NCBI GenBank assembly: GCA_003452395.1 | Contig: DMOI01000054.1 | Coordinates: 1-64,000 of the forward strand | DNA length: 64,000 nucleotides | Direction of reading: 5' to 3' | Source: Clostridiales bacterium | Lineage (GTDB): Bacteria; Bacillota; Clostridia; Lachnospirales; UBA12420 | Part shown: piece after piece, positions 8,712 to 17,431 of the stretch | Numbering within the stretch: the first letter of the stretch is position 1 | How the letters are laid out: each line of letters starts with the position of its first letter | Translations under genes and position numbers: made by a program | Notes under the pieces: generated by a model | The model's database searches: none | The model's input: only the letters and a program-made list of their open reading frames with translations | Told to the model about the DNA's origin: nothing

Positions 8712-9788
8712 TTAGTATCCTTCGTCATGCTCCATAATTTGCTTTATACACATCTCATATACATTAGACTTTTTATAATTTTTATACCACTCTACCGTTT
8801 TCTCTATAGCTTCATCTATACTCCACTTAGGCATCCATCCTAAAATATGCTTTGCCTTAGAAATATCTAGATTAAGCAATTTTGCTTCGTGCAATTTGCT
8901 CGCATGCTCTGGATAAACAATCTTCCCACTTCCCCAATATCTAATTATCTTCTCTACAAGTTCCCCGACAGTTACAATATTATCTGATTTCGGTCCAAAG
9001 TTCCAAGCACCAGAATATTCTACTCCATATTTCATTAGTTTAGCTCCTAAAAGCAAATATCCACTTAAAGGATCAAGTACATGCTGCCATGGCCTTATTG
9101 CATTTGGATTTCTTACTACTATTTCACGTCCGTTCTCTAGCGAACTCACCGTGTCGGGAATTATTCTATCTTTTGCAAAGTCTCCACCACCAATTACGTT
9201 GCCAGCCCTTACTGAGGCTAAAACCTTTCCGTGTTCATTATATCTATCTATTTTAAAGAACGAGTTTCTATAACTATCTACAACTAGTTCAGCACATGCT
9301 TTGCTACAACTGTAGGGATCAATCCCTCCTAATCGTTCATTTTCCCTATAACCCCATAGCCATTCTTTATTTTCATAACATTTGTCACTTGTAATGATAA
9401 TTCCAACTTTTGTTTCATCTGTCCGCTTTACTGCATCTAAAACATTTACTGTTCCCATTACATTTGTTTCAAAAGTATATTTGGGCATCTCATACGAAGT
9501 TCTCACAATAGGCTGAGCCGCTAGATGAAATACAATTTCAGGCTTATATTTTTTAAATACATTATCAACCAAATCAGTATTTCTAATATCTCCTCTAATG
9601 TCCTTTATATGATCTTTGATTTGAGATAATACAAAATTATCTCGTTCAGTGTAGGGGTCTAAACTATATCCTATTACATTTGCGCCTAACTTACTCAGCC
9701 ATATTGAAAGCCACGAACCCTTAAACCCTGTATGTCCTGTCACTAGGACATTTTTGCCTTTGTAGGAGTTTTCAAGTAACTTACTCAT
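8712..9788 (-). CDS. rfbG: CDP-glucose 4,6-dehydratase
   Basis: It converts CDP-glucose to CDP-4-keto-6-deoxyglucose. The 358-residue extended SDR has TGHTGFKGSWL in place of the usual TGxxGFIG, which is typical of RfbG. It also has the SDKCYEN strand, catalytic YSCSK near 164-168 and the RAGNVIGGGD motif. AAGGAGGCTATAAA precedes the ATG. With rfbF upstream in the same operon, a CDP-deoxysugar route is present beside the dTDP route. Confidence 0.93.
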   Translation of the reverse strand: MSKLLENSYKGKNVLVTGHTGFKGSWLSIWLSKLGANVIGYSLDPYTERDNFVLSQIKDHIKDIRGDIRNTDLVDNVFKKYKPEIVFHLAAQPIVRTSYEMPKYTFETNVMGTVNVLDAVKRTDETKVGIIITSDKCYENKEWLWGYRENERLGGIDPYSCSKACAELVVDSYRNSFFKIDRYNEHGKVLASVRAGNVIGGGDFAKDRIIPDTVSSLENGREIVVRNPNAIRPWQHVLDPLSGYLLLGAKLMKYGVEYSGAWNFGPKSDNIVTVGELVEKIIRYWGSGKIVYPEHASKLHEAKLLNLDISKAKHILGWMPKWSIDEAIEKTVEWYKNYKKSNVYEMCIKQIMEHDEGY

Positions 9789-9812
9789 TTTATAGCCTCC
9801 TTACATAAATTA

Positions 9813-10787
9813 TTAAATATAATGCTCCCTGTTCTCTTTAAACCATTCAACTGTTCGTTTAATACCTTCCTCAAGTCCAACCCTTGGCTTCCATCCTAAT
9901 ATAACTTTAATTTTAGTTATATCTGGCTCAGGATTCCACATTTCATTTTTTCTATAGGGGATTGCACCATACTTTGGCTTTTTATTAGTTTCCATATACT
10001 TAAATATTAAATCTATATAATAATTCAACGGATGTGAAATACCACTTCCAATGTTAATAACTTCATTCTTTGCCGTATCACTTAAGGCCGCAAGAAGCAG
10101 CCCATCAATAATATTTTCAACATAGCAGTAATCTCTAAACTGTTCGCATTTTGTTAATTCTACATCCTTATTTTCTAGTAAAGTTAATATTACATCGCAA
10201 AAAAACTTATGTCGTTCCTCACCTTCGCCAAATATTCCAAAAGGTCTTAAGGTTACAATATTTATATCATTGTCCCTAGCTATTTGATGGGAGATAATGG
10301 TAGCCGCTGCTTTTGTGCTACCATAAATATTTAGCGGGGTCAGGCACATGTTTTCACGCATGCTTTTTTTCTTATCCCCATACTCCGCTGAGCTCCCAAT
10401 ATTGATAATTTTTTTGCATCCTATGTCTCGAATAGAATTTAGAATATTTATAATTCCGATTATATTAACATTTACTGCTTTGATGTATTCATTGTTGGCG
10501 GAATTTACGCCGTATGCAGCTAAATTAAAAATATAATCTGGCTTTACTGATTTTACACAATTATTAACCAGGGAACCATTAGTTATATCGATGTTATTCA
10601 AATCAATATCATTAATTTCATCTTTTAATCTCCATGGATTAGAATTATTACTCAGTATTGAAAGATTTGCACCTAAGGCTCGAAGTCTTTTTATAAGATG
10701 AGAGCCTACAAACCCAAGTCCCCCAGTTATAAGAACATTTTTATTTTTAAAAAAACCTGTATTACAATCTCTTTCTTTGTCGTCCAT
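9813..10787 (-). CDS. NAD-dependent SDR sugar epimerase/reductase, probably acting on the CDP-keto sugar
   Basis: The start chosen is the ATG at 10787, preceded by GAGGAGGATTATA, giving 324 residues. A longer frame reaches 10844 without a ribosome site. TGGLGFVGSHL binds NAD, and the catalytic pair lies in YGSTK. The RPFGIFGEGE and RDYCYVENI segments fit extended SDRs such as CDP-abequose, CDP-paratose or related synthases. The neighbours rfbF and rfbG point to a CDP-4-keto-6-deoxyhexose substrate, but the exact sugar is not identified. It overlaps the glycosyltransferase stop by 26 bases. Confidence 0.78.
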   Translation of the reverse strand: MDDKERDCNTGFFKNKNVLITGGLGFVGSHLIKRLRALGANLSILSNNSNPWRLKDEINDIDLNNIDITNGSLVNNCVKSVKPDYIFNLAAYGVNSANNEYIKAVNVNIIGIINILNSIRDIGCKKIINIGSSAEYGDKKKSMRENMCLTPLNIYGSTKAAATIISHQIARDNDINIVTLRPFGIFGEGEERHKFFCDVILTLLENKDVELTKCEQFRDYCYVENIIDGLLLAALSDTAKNEVINIGSGISHPLNYYIDLIFKYMETNKKPKYGAIPYRKNEMWNPEPDITKIKVILGWKPRVGLEEGIKRTVEWFKENREHYI

Positions 10788-12900
10788 TATAATCCTCCTC
10801 GTTCTGTAAAGATTTGGAAATAAATGTTTTTTTTGTATTGTCATTATACTTTTGAGTATTAAAATAATTCATAGCCTTATTTATATCATTATTACTATAA
10901 AATTCATCTATATCGTTTTCTACAGTCTTCAACTTTTTAATTGTATCTCTTACTTCATTAATGTATGGAATGTAAATATTGTCTATTATGCTATTATTAA
11001 ATGTCAGAGGTTTTAGCTTCCATAAATCATACTCATTCTCATTGTAAAATATCATACTTCCAAAATGGTATAGTATAAGCTTATCATCTTCAACATATAC
11101 TTCATCATTTATCTTCTCAATTTTATAATCATTATTAAAAATAACATTCCATGGAGCAGCATTAATGCCTAGGTTATTTTCTATTTTAATCCCTATAAAT
11201 TTCATAGGTATCTGGTCTAAATATTTTTGATCGCCCCACCTGTCAATCTCTGGCTGTGGGGCATCAAAGCACCATTCAATACATTTTTTCCTCCACCAGT
11301 CAAGTACCCTGAAAGCTTCCGCTTCTTTTTTAAAACCTATGAAACCTGCTTGAAAACCTCCATGTACCCTTTCAAGTTCAGAAGTACCTCTTTGTCTACA
11401 TATATAAATATAATAACCCTGAAAGTTTTCAAAAATGGTTTTTGGATCGTCAAAGAAAAACAAGTCAGCATCACAATAAATAACACTATCTATATCAAAG
11501 TTCTTAAGTATATAATCCACCAAAGGAGCTTTTAATGTCCAGCAAAATTCGTTTGTATTTCTTTCTTCTTTGACTGCCCTTATTTCTTCATCTTCTATAT
11601 CCTGTAATGGAATAAGGGTGACATTTTCAAGTTCCATATTTGAGAGCGTACTATAGCTAATATCATCAACACAACACATCCAGAAATGAAATTTATTTGT
11701 GTTCTTCTTTATAGAATAATAAAGCGTTAATCCCCTTATTAGATACTCTTTGCTAACTATAGTGCAAAAACAGTAAGAACCATCTTCTATATCCACTCTA
11801 TATTTTGGTAATGGATATTTATAATAAGTCTTCGCTTCCATTACATTATTTTTATTATATAAATATTTTATATTTGATCTTATTTTGTCTATACATTCTC
11901 TAACTACTGTCAGATAAGGTAGGTAAATCTTATTTTTTATAATGCTCTGTATTGGTATATAATTGAAATTCCATAAGTCAAATTCAGAATCATTAAATAT
12001 ATTAATACACGCAAAGTGGAATGCTACTAACTTGTAATTTTCTACATACATACAACTGTCTTTTTCATAAATATTATAATCATTATTATATACTAAGTTC
12101 CATGGGGCTGCATCTATACCCAAATTTCCGATAATTCTTACCCCTTCAAACATAGTAGGAACTTCATCTAAATACTTTTGATCCCCGAACCTATTATTAT
12201 CAGTATCTGGAGTTCCCGAACACCACTCAAGGCATTTGCTTCTCCAGAAAGTTAAACATTTCCTAGCATTCTCATCATTTTTAAAACCTATTAATCCTGC
12301 TTGATATTTCCCATACGCGTTTTCAACCCACTCCAGATCCCTTTGTGGACATAGAAATATCGAATATCCTTCCCATTCTTGGTAGATCTCTGATGGATCA
12401 GAAAAGAAATATATATCAGAGTCACAATATATACAATCTTTTACTCCATAATTGTACAGAACATATTGAATTAATGGAGCTTTTAAAGTCCAGCAATATT
12501 CATTTGTTTTCCTTTCTTCTTTAACACTTAGTAATTCCTTATCTTCTATCTTATCTAGTGTAATAATCTCTACATTATCTAACTCCATACTTGATAAAAT
12601 TGTATAAGCTATCTCATCTATACAACATATCCATAGCTTAAAGCTATCACTATTCTTTTGTAGTGATTGGTGAAATGCCAATACTTTGAACAAGTATTCC
12701 TTACCAACAATAGTACAAAAATGATGACGAGCAGAATCAATTGTATGTTTAATTTCATTATTTTCATATGTAGAATATGGTTGTACGACTGAATCTGGAG
12801 CTACATCTAAAGTTAACGTTTCATTTACATCATCCGCCATATATGCAAATATATTTTTTATATGATTTGCTACCTTAGTTACGAAATTTCCCTCTGACAT
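10762..12900 (-). CDS. Tandem two-domain GT8-like glycosyltransferase
   Basis: The 712 residues contain the same domain twice, about residues 55-300 and 375-620. Each copy starts with FCTIVxKEYL and has KLWICC or HFWMCC, then an EERxTNExCWTLKAPL block. Each also has a DXD-type motif (CDSD in copy 1, CDAD in copy 2), a GDQKYLD block and a GI(D/N)AAPWN block. The duplicate metal-binding motifs suggest both halves are active and could add two sugars in turn. It is probably cytoplasmic, with no signal or membrane segment. AAGGAGGTAATAGAG precedes the ATG. The family label is by motif likeness only. Confidence 0.75.
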   Translation of the reverse strand: MSEGNFVTKVANHIKNIFAYMADDVNETLTLDVAPDSVVQPYSTYENNEIKHTIDSARHHFCTIVGKEYLFKVLAFHQSLQKNSDSFKLWICCIDEIAYTILSSMELDNVEIITLDKIEDKELLSVKEERKTNEYCWTLKAPLIQYVLYNYGVKDCIYCDSDIYFFSDPSEIYQEWEGYSIFLCPQRDLEWVENAYGKYQAGLIGFKNDENARKCLTFWRSKCLEWCSGTPDTDNNRFGDQKYLDEVPTMFEGVRIIGNLGIDAAPWNLVYNNDYNIYEKDSCMYVENYKLVAFHFACINIFNDSEFDLWNFNYIPIQSIIKNKIYLPYLTVVRECIDKIRSNIKYLYNKNNVMEAKTYYKYPLPKYRVDIEDGSYCFCTIVSKEYLIRGLTLYYSIKKNTNKFHFWMCCVDDISYSTLSNMELENVTLIPLQDIEDEEIRAVKEERNTNEFCWTLKAPLVDYILKNFDIDSVIYCDADLFFFDDPKTIFENFQGYYIYICRQRGTSELERVHGGFQAGFIGFKKEAEAFRVLDWWRKKCIEWCFDAPQPEIDRWGDQKYLDQIPMKFIGIKIENNLGINAAPWNVIFNNDYKIEKINDEVYVEDDKLILYHFGSMIFYNENEYDLWKLKPLTFNNSIIDNIYIPYINEVRDTIKKLKTVENDIDEFYSNNDINKAMNYFNTQKYNDNTKKTFISKSLQNEEDYNGRQRKRL

Positions 12901-12913
12901 CTCTATTACCTCC

Positions 12914-13651
12914 TTAAACCTTCCATTTCTGGTTTATATCTAGTAAATCTTTATACGTATCTACCGCCATCCATATCCCTTTATGCTCATATACCGCTAA
13001 TTCTCCATCATTTGCAAGGTGACTTAGCGGCTCATTTTCCCATATGCATCCATCATCCCCATCTAAATAATCAAAAACTTTTTTATCTAATACGAAGAAT
13101 CCCCCATTTATCAATCCATCAAGTGACGTTTTTTCATTAAATGACTCTGCTATACCTTCTTTGACACTTAAAACTCCATATTGAGTTTTCCTTTCAACTC
13201 CTGTGACAGTAGCAATTTTCCCCTTATTTTTATGAAAATTGATTAAACTATCAACATCTACGTCAGCTAGTCCATCACCATAGGTAAGCATAAAAGTATC
13301 ACCTTTTATGTATTTCTCAATTTTTTTAATTCTTCCGCCTGTCATAGTTTCAAGTCCAGTATTTACAAATGTTATATTCCATTTTTCTGGTTTTTCAAGA
13401 AGCTCTATCCTGTTTTCACTACCTATTTTTATAAAATCATGATTCATCCAATCATAATGCATAAAATATTCTTTTATTTTATCTCCTTTGTATCCTAAAG
13501 GAAGGATAAACTCATTAAAGCCAAATTTACTGTAAATACTCATTATGTGCCATATAAGTGGTTTTCCATTTACTAAAGCCAGAGGCTTTGGAACTTCCTC
13601 ACTTGTCTTTAATCTAGTTCCTTTTCCACCACACAAAATTACTACCTGCAT
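12914..13651 (-). CDS. rfbF: Glucose-1-phosphate cytidylyltransferase
   Basis: It makes CDP-glucose, the substrate of RfbG. ATG at 13651 is chosen because GAGGAGGTGAAAAT precedes it, giving 245 residues, close to the family norm. GGKGTRL near the start and the following VPKPLA form the nucleotidyltransferase signature. TYGDGLADVD holds the metal-binding Asp, and GGFFVLDKKVFDYL is typical of RfbF. It sits in the leftward operon between two glycosyltransferase genes. Confidence 0.93.
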   Translation of the reverse strand: MQVVILCGGKGTRLKTSEEVPKPLALVNGKPLIWHIMSIYSKFGFNEFILPLGYKGDKIKEYFMHYDWMNHDFIKIGSENRIELLEKPEKWNITFVNTGLETMTGGRIKKIEKYIKGDTFMLTYGDGLADVDVDSLINFHKNKGKIATVTGVERKTQYGVLSVKEGIAESFNEKTSLDGLINGGFFVLDKKVFDYLDGDDGCIWENEPLSHLANDGELAVYEHKGIWMAVDTYKDLLDINQKWKV

Positions 13652-13655
13652 ATTT

Positions 13656-14609
13656 TCACCTCCTCTCATTAATCTTGTTATGAAACTCTTGATATTTTGC
13701 TCCTAAATAAGGATGTCTCCTAATATCTGTTGATTTATCATTTTCAGAGCCACATTTTAGATATTCTCTGTACATTTCAAAAAGCATAATATCCATATTT
13801 TCCTCTGATATAGTGAAATTATCAAGGATATAATTTTTCATACAAAATAAGTCCTCATAATAAAAATTGCTTCCTTTATACTTTGCTATAATACTTTCGT
13901 TATGTCTCCTATGATAATTAAGAACAGTAGAACAATAGCATATTTTGCCACCCCGCAAGGCATACACATACATAATCCAGTCATAGAAAACGTTAAATTG
14001 CTTCATATACTCGTAAACATTTTTAAGTGCATTTTTCTTAAATACAACCGAGCTAATATTGTAGACAGTATTTTTTATGCATAAATTATTTTCAACAAAG
14101 CTCTTACCATCTACACAAAAATCATCTAAAATCTCTTCCTCATCAATATAGTAATGCTTTAGTTTATTGTTACGTTCATCCACAGGAATTGACTTGCAAA
14201 AATACACATTAGTTTCATCATCTGCATACATTTTCTTAATATTTTCTAAAAAGTTTCCACTGCAATAATCATCTTGCTCAGCAATCCAAACAAAGTCACT
14301 CTTTGACTTCTTTATTCCTTTAATGATCTGCCTTGCACAACCTTCATTTCGCCAATTTTTAATTATCCGATATTTTATTTTACTAGGTTTTAGTATTTCT
14401 TTTGCTAATTTTAAACTATTATCAGTTGATGCATCATCTAGAAAAACTATCTCATCTGGCTTACTTGTCTGATTAATAATACTGCTAAGCCTGTCCCTCA
14501 GATACTTTTCGCCATTATAACACAACACAACAACACTTACCTTCATCTGTTTATCGTTGATATTTTTAAAACCAATTTTTTTCAAAAAATTACTTACCAT
14601 TTTTCTCAT
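13656..14609 (-). CDS. Family 2 glycosyltransferase
   Basis: The 317-residue protein starts its catalytic domain near residue 24 with VSVVVLCYNGEKYL. LDDASTDNS and WIAEQDDYCSG (the metal-binding Asp pair) follow. YHRRHNESI near 225 is a common GT2 C-terminal block. TAGGAGGAATTTTT precedes the ATG, which opens the leftward operon that runs to ugd. The acceptor is unknown. Confidence 0.88.
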   Translation of the reverse strand: MRKMVSNFLKKIGFKNINDKQMKVSVVVLCYNGEKYLRDRLSSIINQTSKPDEIVFLDDASTDNSLKLAKEILKPSKIKYRIIKNWRNEGCARQIIKGIKKSKSDFVWIAEQDDYCSGNFLENIKKMYADDETNVYFCKSIPVDERNNKLKHYYIDEEEILDDFCVDGKSFVENNLCIKNTVYNISSVVFKKNALKNVYEYMKQFNVFYDWIMYVYALRGGKICYCSTVLNYHRRHNESIIAKYKGSNFYYEDLFCMKNYILDNFTISEENMDIMLFEMYREYLKCGSENDKSTDIRRHPYLGAKYQEFHNKINERR

Positions 14610-14725
14610 AAAAATTCCTCCTATTTATAATTATTATATGTTAGTCATTCCCTTAAAGTTACCTTAAATAAGTGACTGAGGTCAAAATATAAGAGGTTAA
14701 AGATAGCTATTTCACAAAAAGGTTT

Positions 14726-14753
14726 GAGATGGGATCAAGCTTGACCCCATCTC
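14726..14753. repeat. Palindrome family copy C
   Basis: GAGATGGGATCAAG pairs with CTTGACCCCATCTC with one mismatch and no loop. It has the same TCAAGCTTGA-type centre and GGTCA arms as the copies near 7.1-7.4 kb. It lies between a leftward GT2 gene and the stop of the next leftward gene. Confidence 0.75.
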
Positions 14754-14822
14754 ACTTGTTCATCTCATTTTGGTTGATTTATATAGTATTTATGTACATA
14801 GAGTTTAAACGTCCAATTTCGA

Positions 14823-15230
14823 TTATTCGTCATCATCATCATCATCCGACAAATAATAATGTATTCTTTCAGTTCCTGATGCGATTTGAATAAGAGGAAT
14901 ATATAAAAGTTTTATATTAACATTACTATTTTCTTGGGTAACTTCGCCATAAGGCTTGTCCGAATGATGCTTTTTGTGCTTTTTACCTGATGGCCTTGCA
15001 ATGATACCTCCAAAGTCTTCACTTATTCTATCTGCCAATTTACGTGATATTTCATCAGCAAGTCTTTCAGCAGAGCCGAATTTATTTACGATTTCATCAG
15101 TACTTGTATTTCCGTAAGCTTTATCAATATATCTGATTATTTCACTTCTTAAACTGCCCTTAAATTCCTCAGGTGCATCTATTTTAGATATTAAATTATC
15201 CACATATTCCAAGGTTTCTTGATTCAACAT
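14823..15230 (-). CDS. Hypothetical protein with acidic Asp tail
   Basis: The 135 residues are not a family I can name with confidence. The N-terminal half (about 1-70) is helical and resembles the small prefix domain with a GSAERLADEI-like segment seen ahead of some permeases. A Lys/His-rich stretch, KKHKKHH, follows near 85. The C-terminus ends in SDDDDDDE. GAGGAGGTGTTGAA precedes the ATG. It is monocistronic, divergent from the beta-propeller gene. Confidence 0.6.
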   Translation of the reverse strand: MLNQETLEYVDNLISKIDAPEEFKGSLRSEIIRYIDKAYGNTSTDEIVNKFGSAERLADEISRKLADRISEDFGGIIARPSGKKHKKHHSDKPYGEVTQENSNVNIKLLYIPLIQIASGTERIHYYLSDDDDDDE

Positions 15231-15383
15231 TTCAACACCTCCTCTTTATCGATAGTTATAAACCAACCTAATATATACTATGTGAACAAGCATAAAAAGG
15301 TTCTAAAATAGCTTGTCACAATTAGAAAATATCTACATATATAATATTATACTAGCGTTAACAAAATGAAGGAGTGATTCACT

Positions 15384-17369
15384 ATGGCAGAGCCATATAT
15401 ACCCTATGCTATACTAGCAAACGAAAGTGACTGTAGTCTTTACCTTATTGATTTAAACGACTACACTGTTTTTTATAACCTTAAACTCCCTTATAATCCT
15501 GTCGGTATAGATATATCACGTAAAAGTTCGGGTACACTTTCTCTGAAAGATAGTATGATTGCTATTATAAGCAGTGGGGCAAATAAAAAATTTATGACTG
15601 TAGATTTAGGATTACGTACGCCTATCCTTAAAGATACAGAAGATGTTGATTTTTCGATTACGTCCATACGAGATGTAAATTATCTTTATAATCCAACACA
15701 AGTTCGTGCTGTTGGAGTTGGTACAACTCTCGATCCAGGTATTGCAAGCTATACAATCTCTGTAAGAAACACTCTATTCACCTATTCCATTCCGGGTGAA
15801 TGCGTTTTTCTAAGTGTAAATGAAGATAACTATCATCGTTTATATTTTTTTGTAACAGATTATACATCAAAAACACTTACTCTTTTTTGGCTGCACCAAA
15901 ATGGAATTATCGAAAAAGACCATGTAGTCGACACATATACAGAACATCCTGTTTATGTAGACCTTGCCTATGGTTGTATATTTGTGCTAACTGAAGAAGG
16001 AACTCTCTATGGCTACAAATATAATGGACCAGGGGATATAAGTCTGGTAACGCAGACAATTACTAATAATATTGCTCATTCATTTACCCAAAATAGTAGT
16101 GTGCGGGCAATCTACGTTTTATCAGAGCACACCATAGAAGTATTTGAGTTTAACTCGAGTACATATCAATTAACCAAAGTTAATTCTTTCGAGCACAAAA
16201 GCACAGTTAATGTTCCCATCGGTATAAGAGGTATCGCTTTCAGTAATCCAGCTCAGAAGCTGGTGGTAAGCCTTGCGCCTCATGCTAAGGTGTTCGATTC
16301 AAATGGGGTACTTCTAAAAGAGCTGGATAATATTGAAGGTGGAACAAAAGGTATTGCTGTATTTGAAAAGCAGGGAATTATTGAGCCAAACGAGATTTTA
16401 CTTGCTACTTCCAGTGATGATACATTATATAAGATAGATACACATACTTCCCGCGTTCTATCAACAACCTCACTTAAAGAACACCTTTATCCCCCTCTAA
16501 ATGCTACAAGTATAGCAGCACAAGATAACGGAACTAACTGCATCGTTATGGGTGAAAAAGGATGGTATACAAAAGTTTTTACTGGTGCAGAACAGCCATA
16601 CATTACTTTTCACTGGATGTCTTATGTTAGTGCACACAGCGTTAAATATGGTAAATACGCTTTACTTGCTAGTGGTGGATATAATGAAAATGACGGTATC
16701 GACTGGATTGATGGCTATAGCTATGTATTTGCAGATGTACAAGGCGTTGAAGAATGTCAGCTTATTTATGGGATATTTTATAAAACGGGGCGTATTAAAG
16801 CATATGCTGTTTACTATAAAGGTAACATTGGAAGTGTGTATGTAGGTGAAATACAAAACAAAAAAGCACCTGCCGAAATTATGGTAAGTGACTCCCCAAT
16901 AAATATAGCCTTGACTCCTGATGAAAATTTTCTACTAGTAGCATGTTACACTAGTAACAAAGTAGACATTATTGATATAAGCAATATTGAAAATGTATGC
17001 ATTCCAATGTATTATATCCCTTGTCCACCAGAACATAAATATTTCGGTGTTACCCACTCTGTACTAACCAATGAAAAACCACAAACAATAATATATAGTA
17101 AAGTAAAAGACAAAGTATTTGTTTTGACAAAAGATTTTGTGGAAGTTTATACATTTGATCCTGTAGCAAAGACTTTAAATAAATTATTTGAATTTATGCA
17201 TTACCAAACTATTAACCCAATATATGGCGTAAACCAAATGGCGCTGGCCAAAGATGGTAATCGTGCATATATATTAGGTAGTGGTGTCATTAAAGTGTTT
17301 GATACTGACAATGGTCAATATATTAGAAATCTGTCAGATAGCGACTTTACAAGTATTTATATATATTAA
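15384..17369 (+). CDS. Large beta-propeller (YVTN/WD-like) repeat protein
   Basis: The 661 residues consist of repeated beta-rich blades of about 45 residues with no obvious catalytic motif. Examples are the AILANESDCSLYLIDL start, ILLATSSDDTLYKIDTHTS near 350 and LTPDENFLLVACYTSNKVDII near 510. The last is a typical YVTN-type blade. There is no signal peptide or membrane helix. GAAGGAGTGATTCACT precedes the ATG. It stands alone between surface-glycan operons, so a spore or cell-surface role is possible, but nothing in the sequence fixes it. Confidence 0.7.
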   Translation: MAEPYIPYAILANESDCSLYLIDLNDYTVFYNLKLPYNPVGIDISRKSSGTLSLKDSMIAIISSGANKKFMTVDLGLRTPILKDTEDVDFSITSIRDVNYLYNPTQVRAVGVGTTLDPGIASYTISVRNTLFTYSIPGECVFLSVNEDNYHRLYFFVTDYTSKTLTLFWLHQNGIIEKDHVVDTYTEHPVYVDLAYGCIFVLTEEGTLYGYKYNGPGDISLVTQTITNNIAHSFTQNSSVRAIYVLSEHTIEVFEFNSSTYQLTKVNSFEHKSTVNVPIGIRGIAFSNPAQKLVVSLAPHAKVFDSNGVLLKELDNIEGGTKGIAVFEKQGIIEPNEILLATSSDDTLYKIDTHTSRVLSTTSLKEHLYPPLNATSIAAQDNGTNCIVMGEKGWYTKVFTGAEQPYITFHWMSYVSAHSVKYGKYALLASGGYNENDGIDWIDGYSYVFADVQGVEECQLIYGIFYKTGRIKAYAVYYKGNIGSVYVGEIQNKKAPAEIMVSDSPINIALTPDENFLLVACYTSNKVDIIDISNIENVCIPMYYIPCPPEHKYFGVTHSVLTNEKPQTIIYSKVKDKVFVLTKDFVEVYTFDPVAKTLNKLFEFMHYQTINPIYGVNQMALAKDGNRAYILGSGVIKVFDTDNGQYIRNLSDSDFTSIYIY

Positions 17370-17401
17370 AATGTAAAAACGAATAGAATAGGAATAGGGG
17401 G

Positions 17402-17423
17402 ATAGGGTCATTTTTGACCCTAT
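17402..17423. terminator. Palindrome family copy D, between convergent genes
   Basis: ATAGGGTCA and TGACCCTAT flank a TTTT loop. It lies between the convergent stops at 17369 and 17432 and probably stops both transcripts. Confidence 0.75.
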
Positions 17424-17431
17424 TATCACAT

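Noticed and set aside
10327..10360. GGGGTCAGGCACATG motif resembling the palindrome family inside the SDR gene
   Set aside because: It encodes residues that align with the conserved PL..P..YG.SK stretch of SDR enzymes, and no inverted arm is present.
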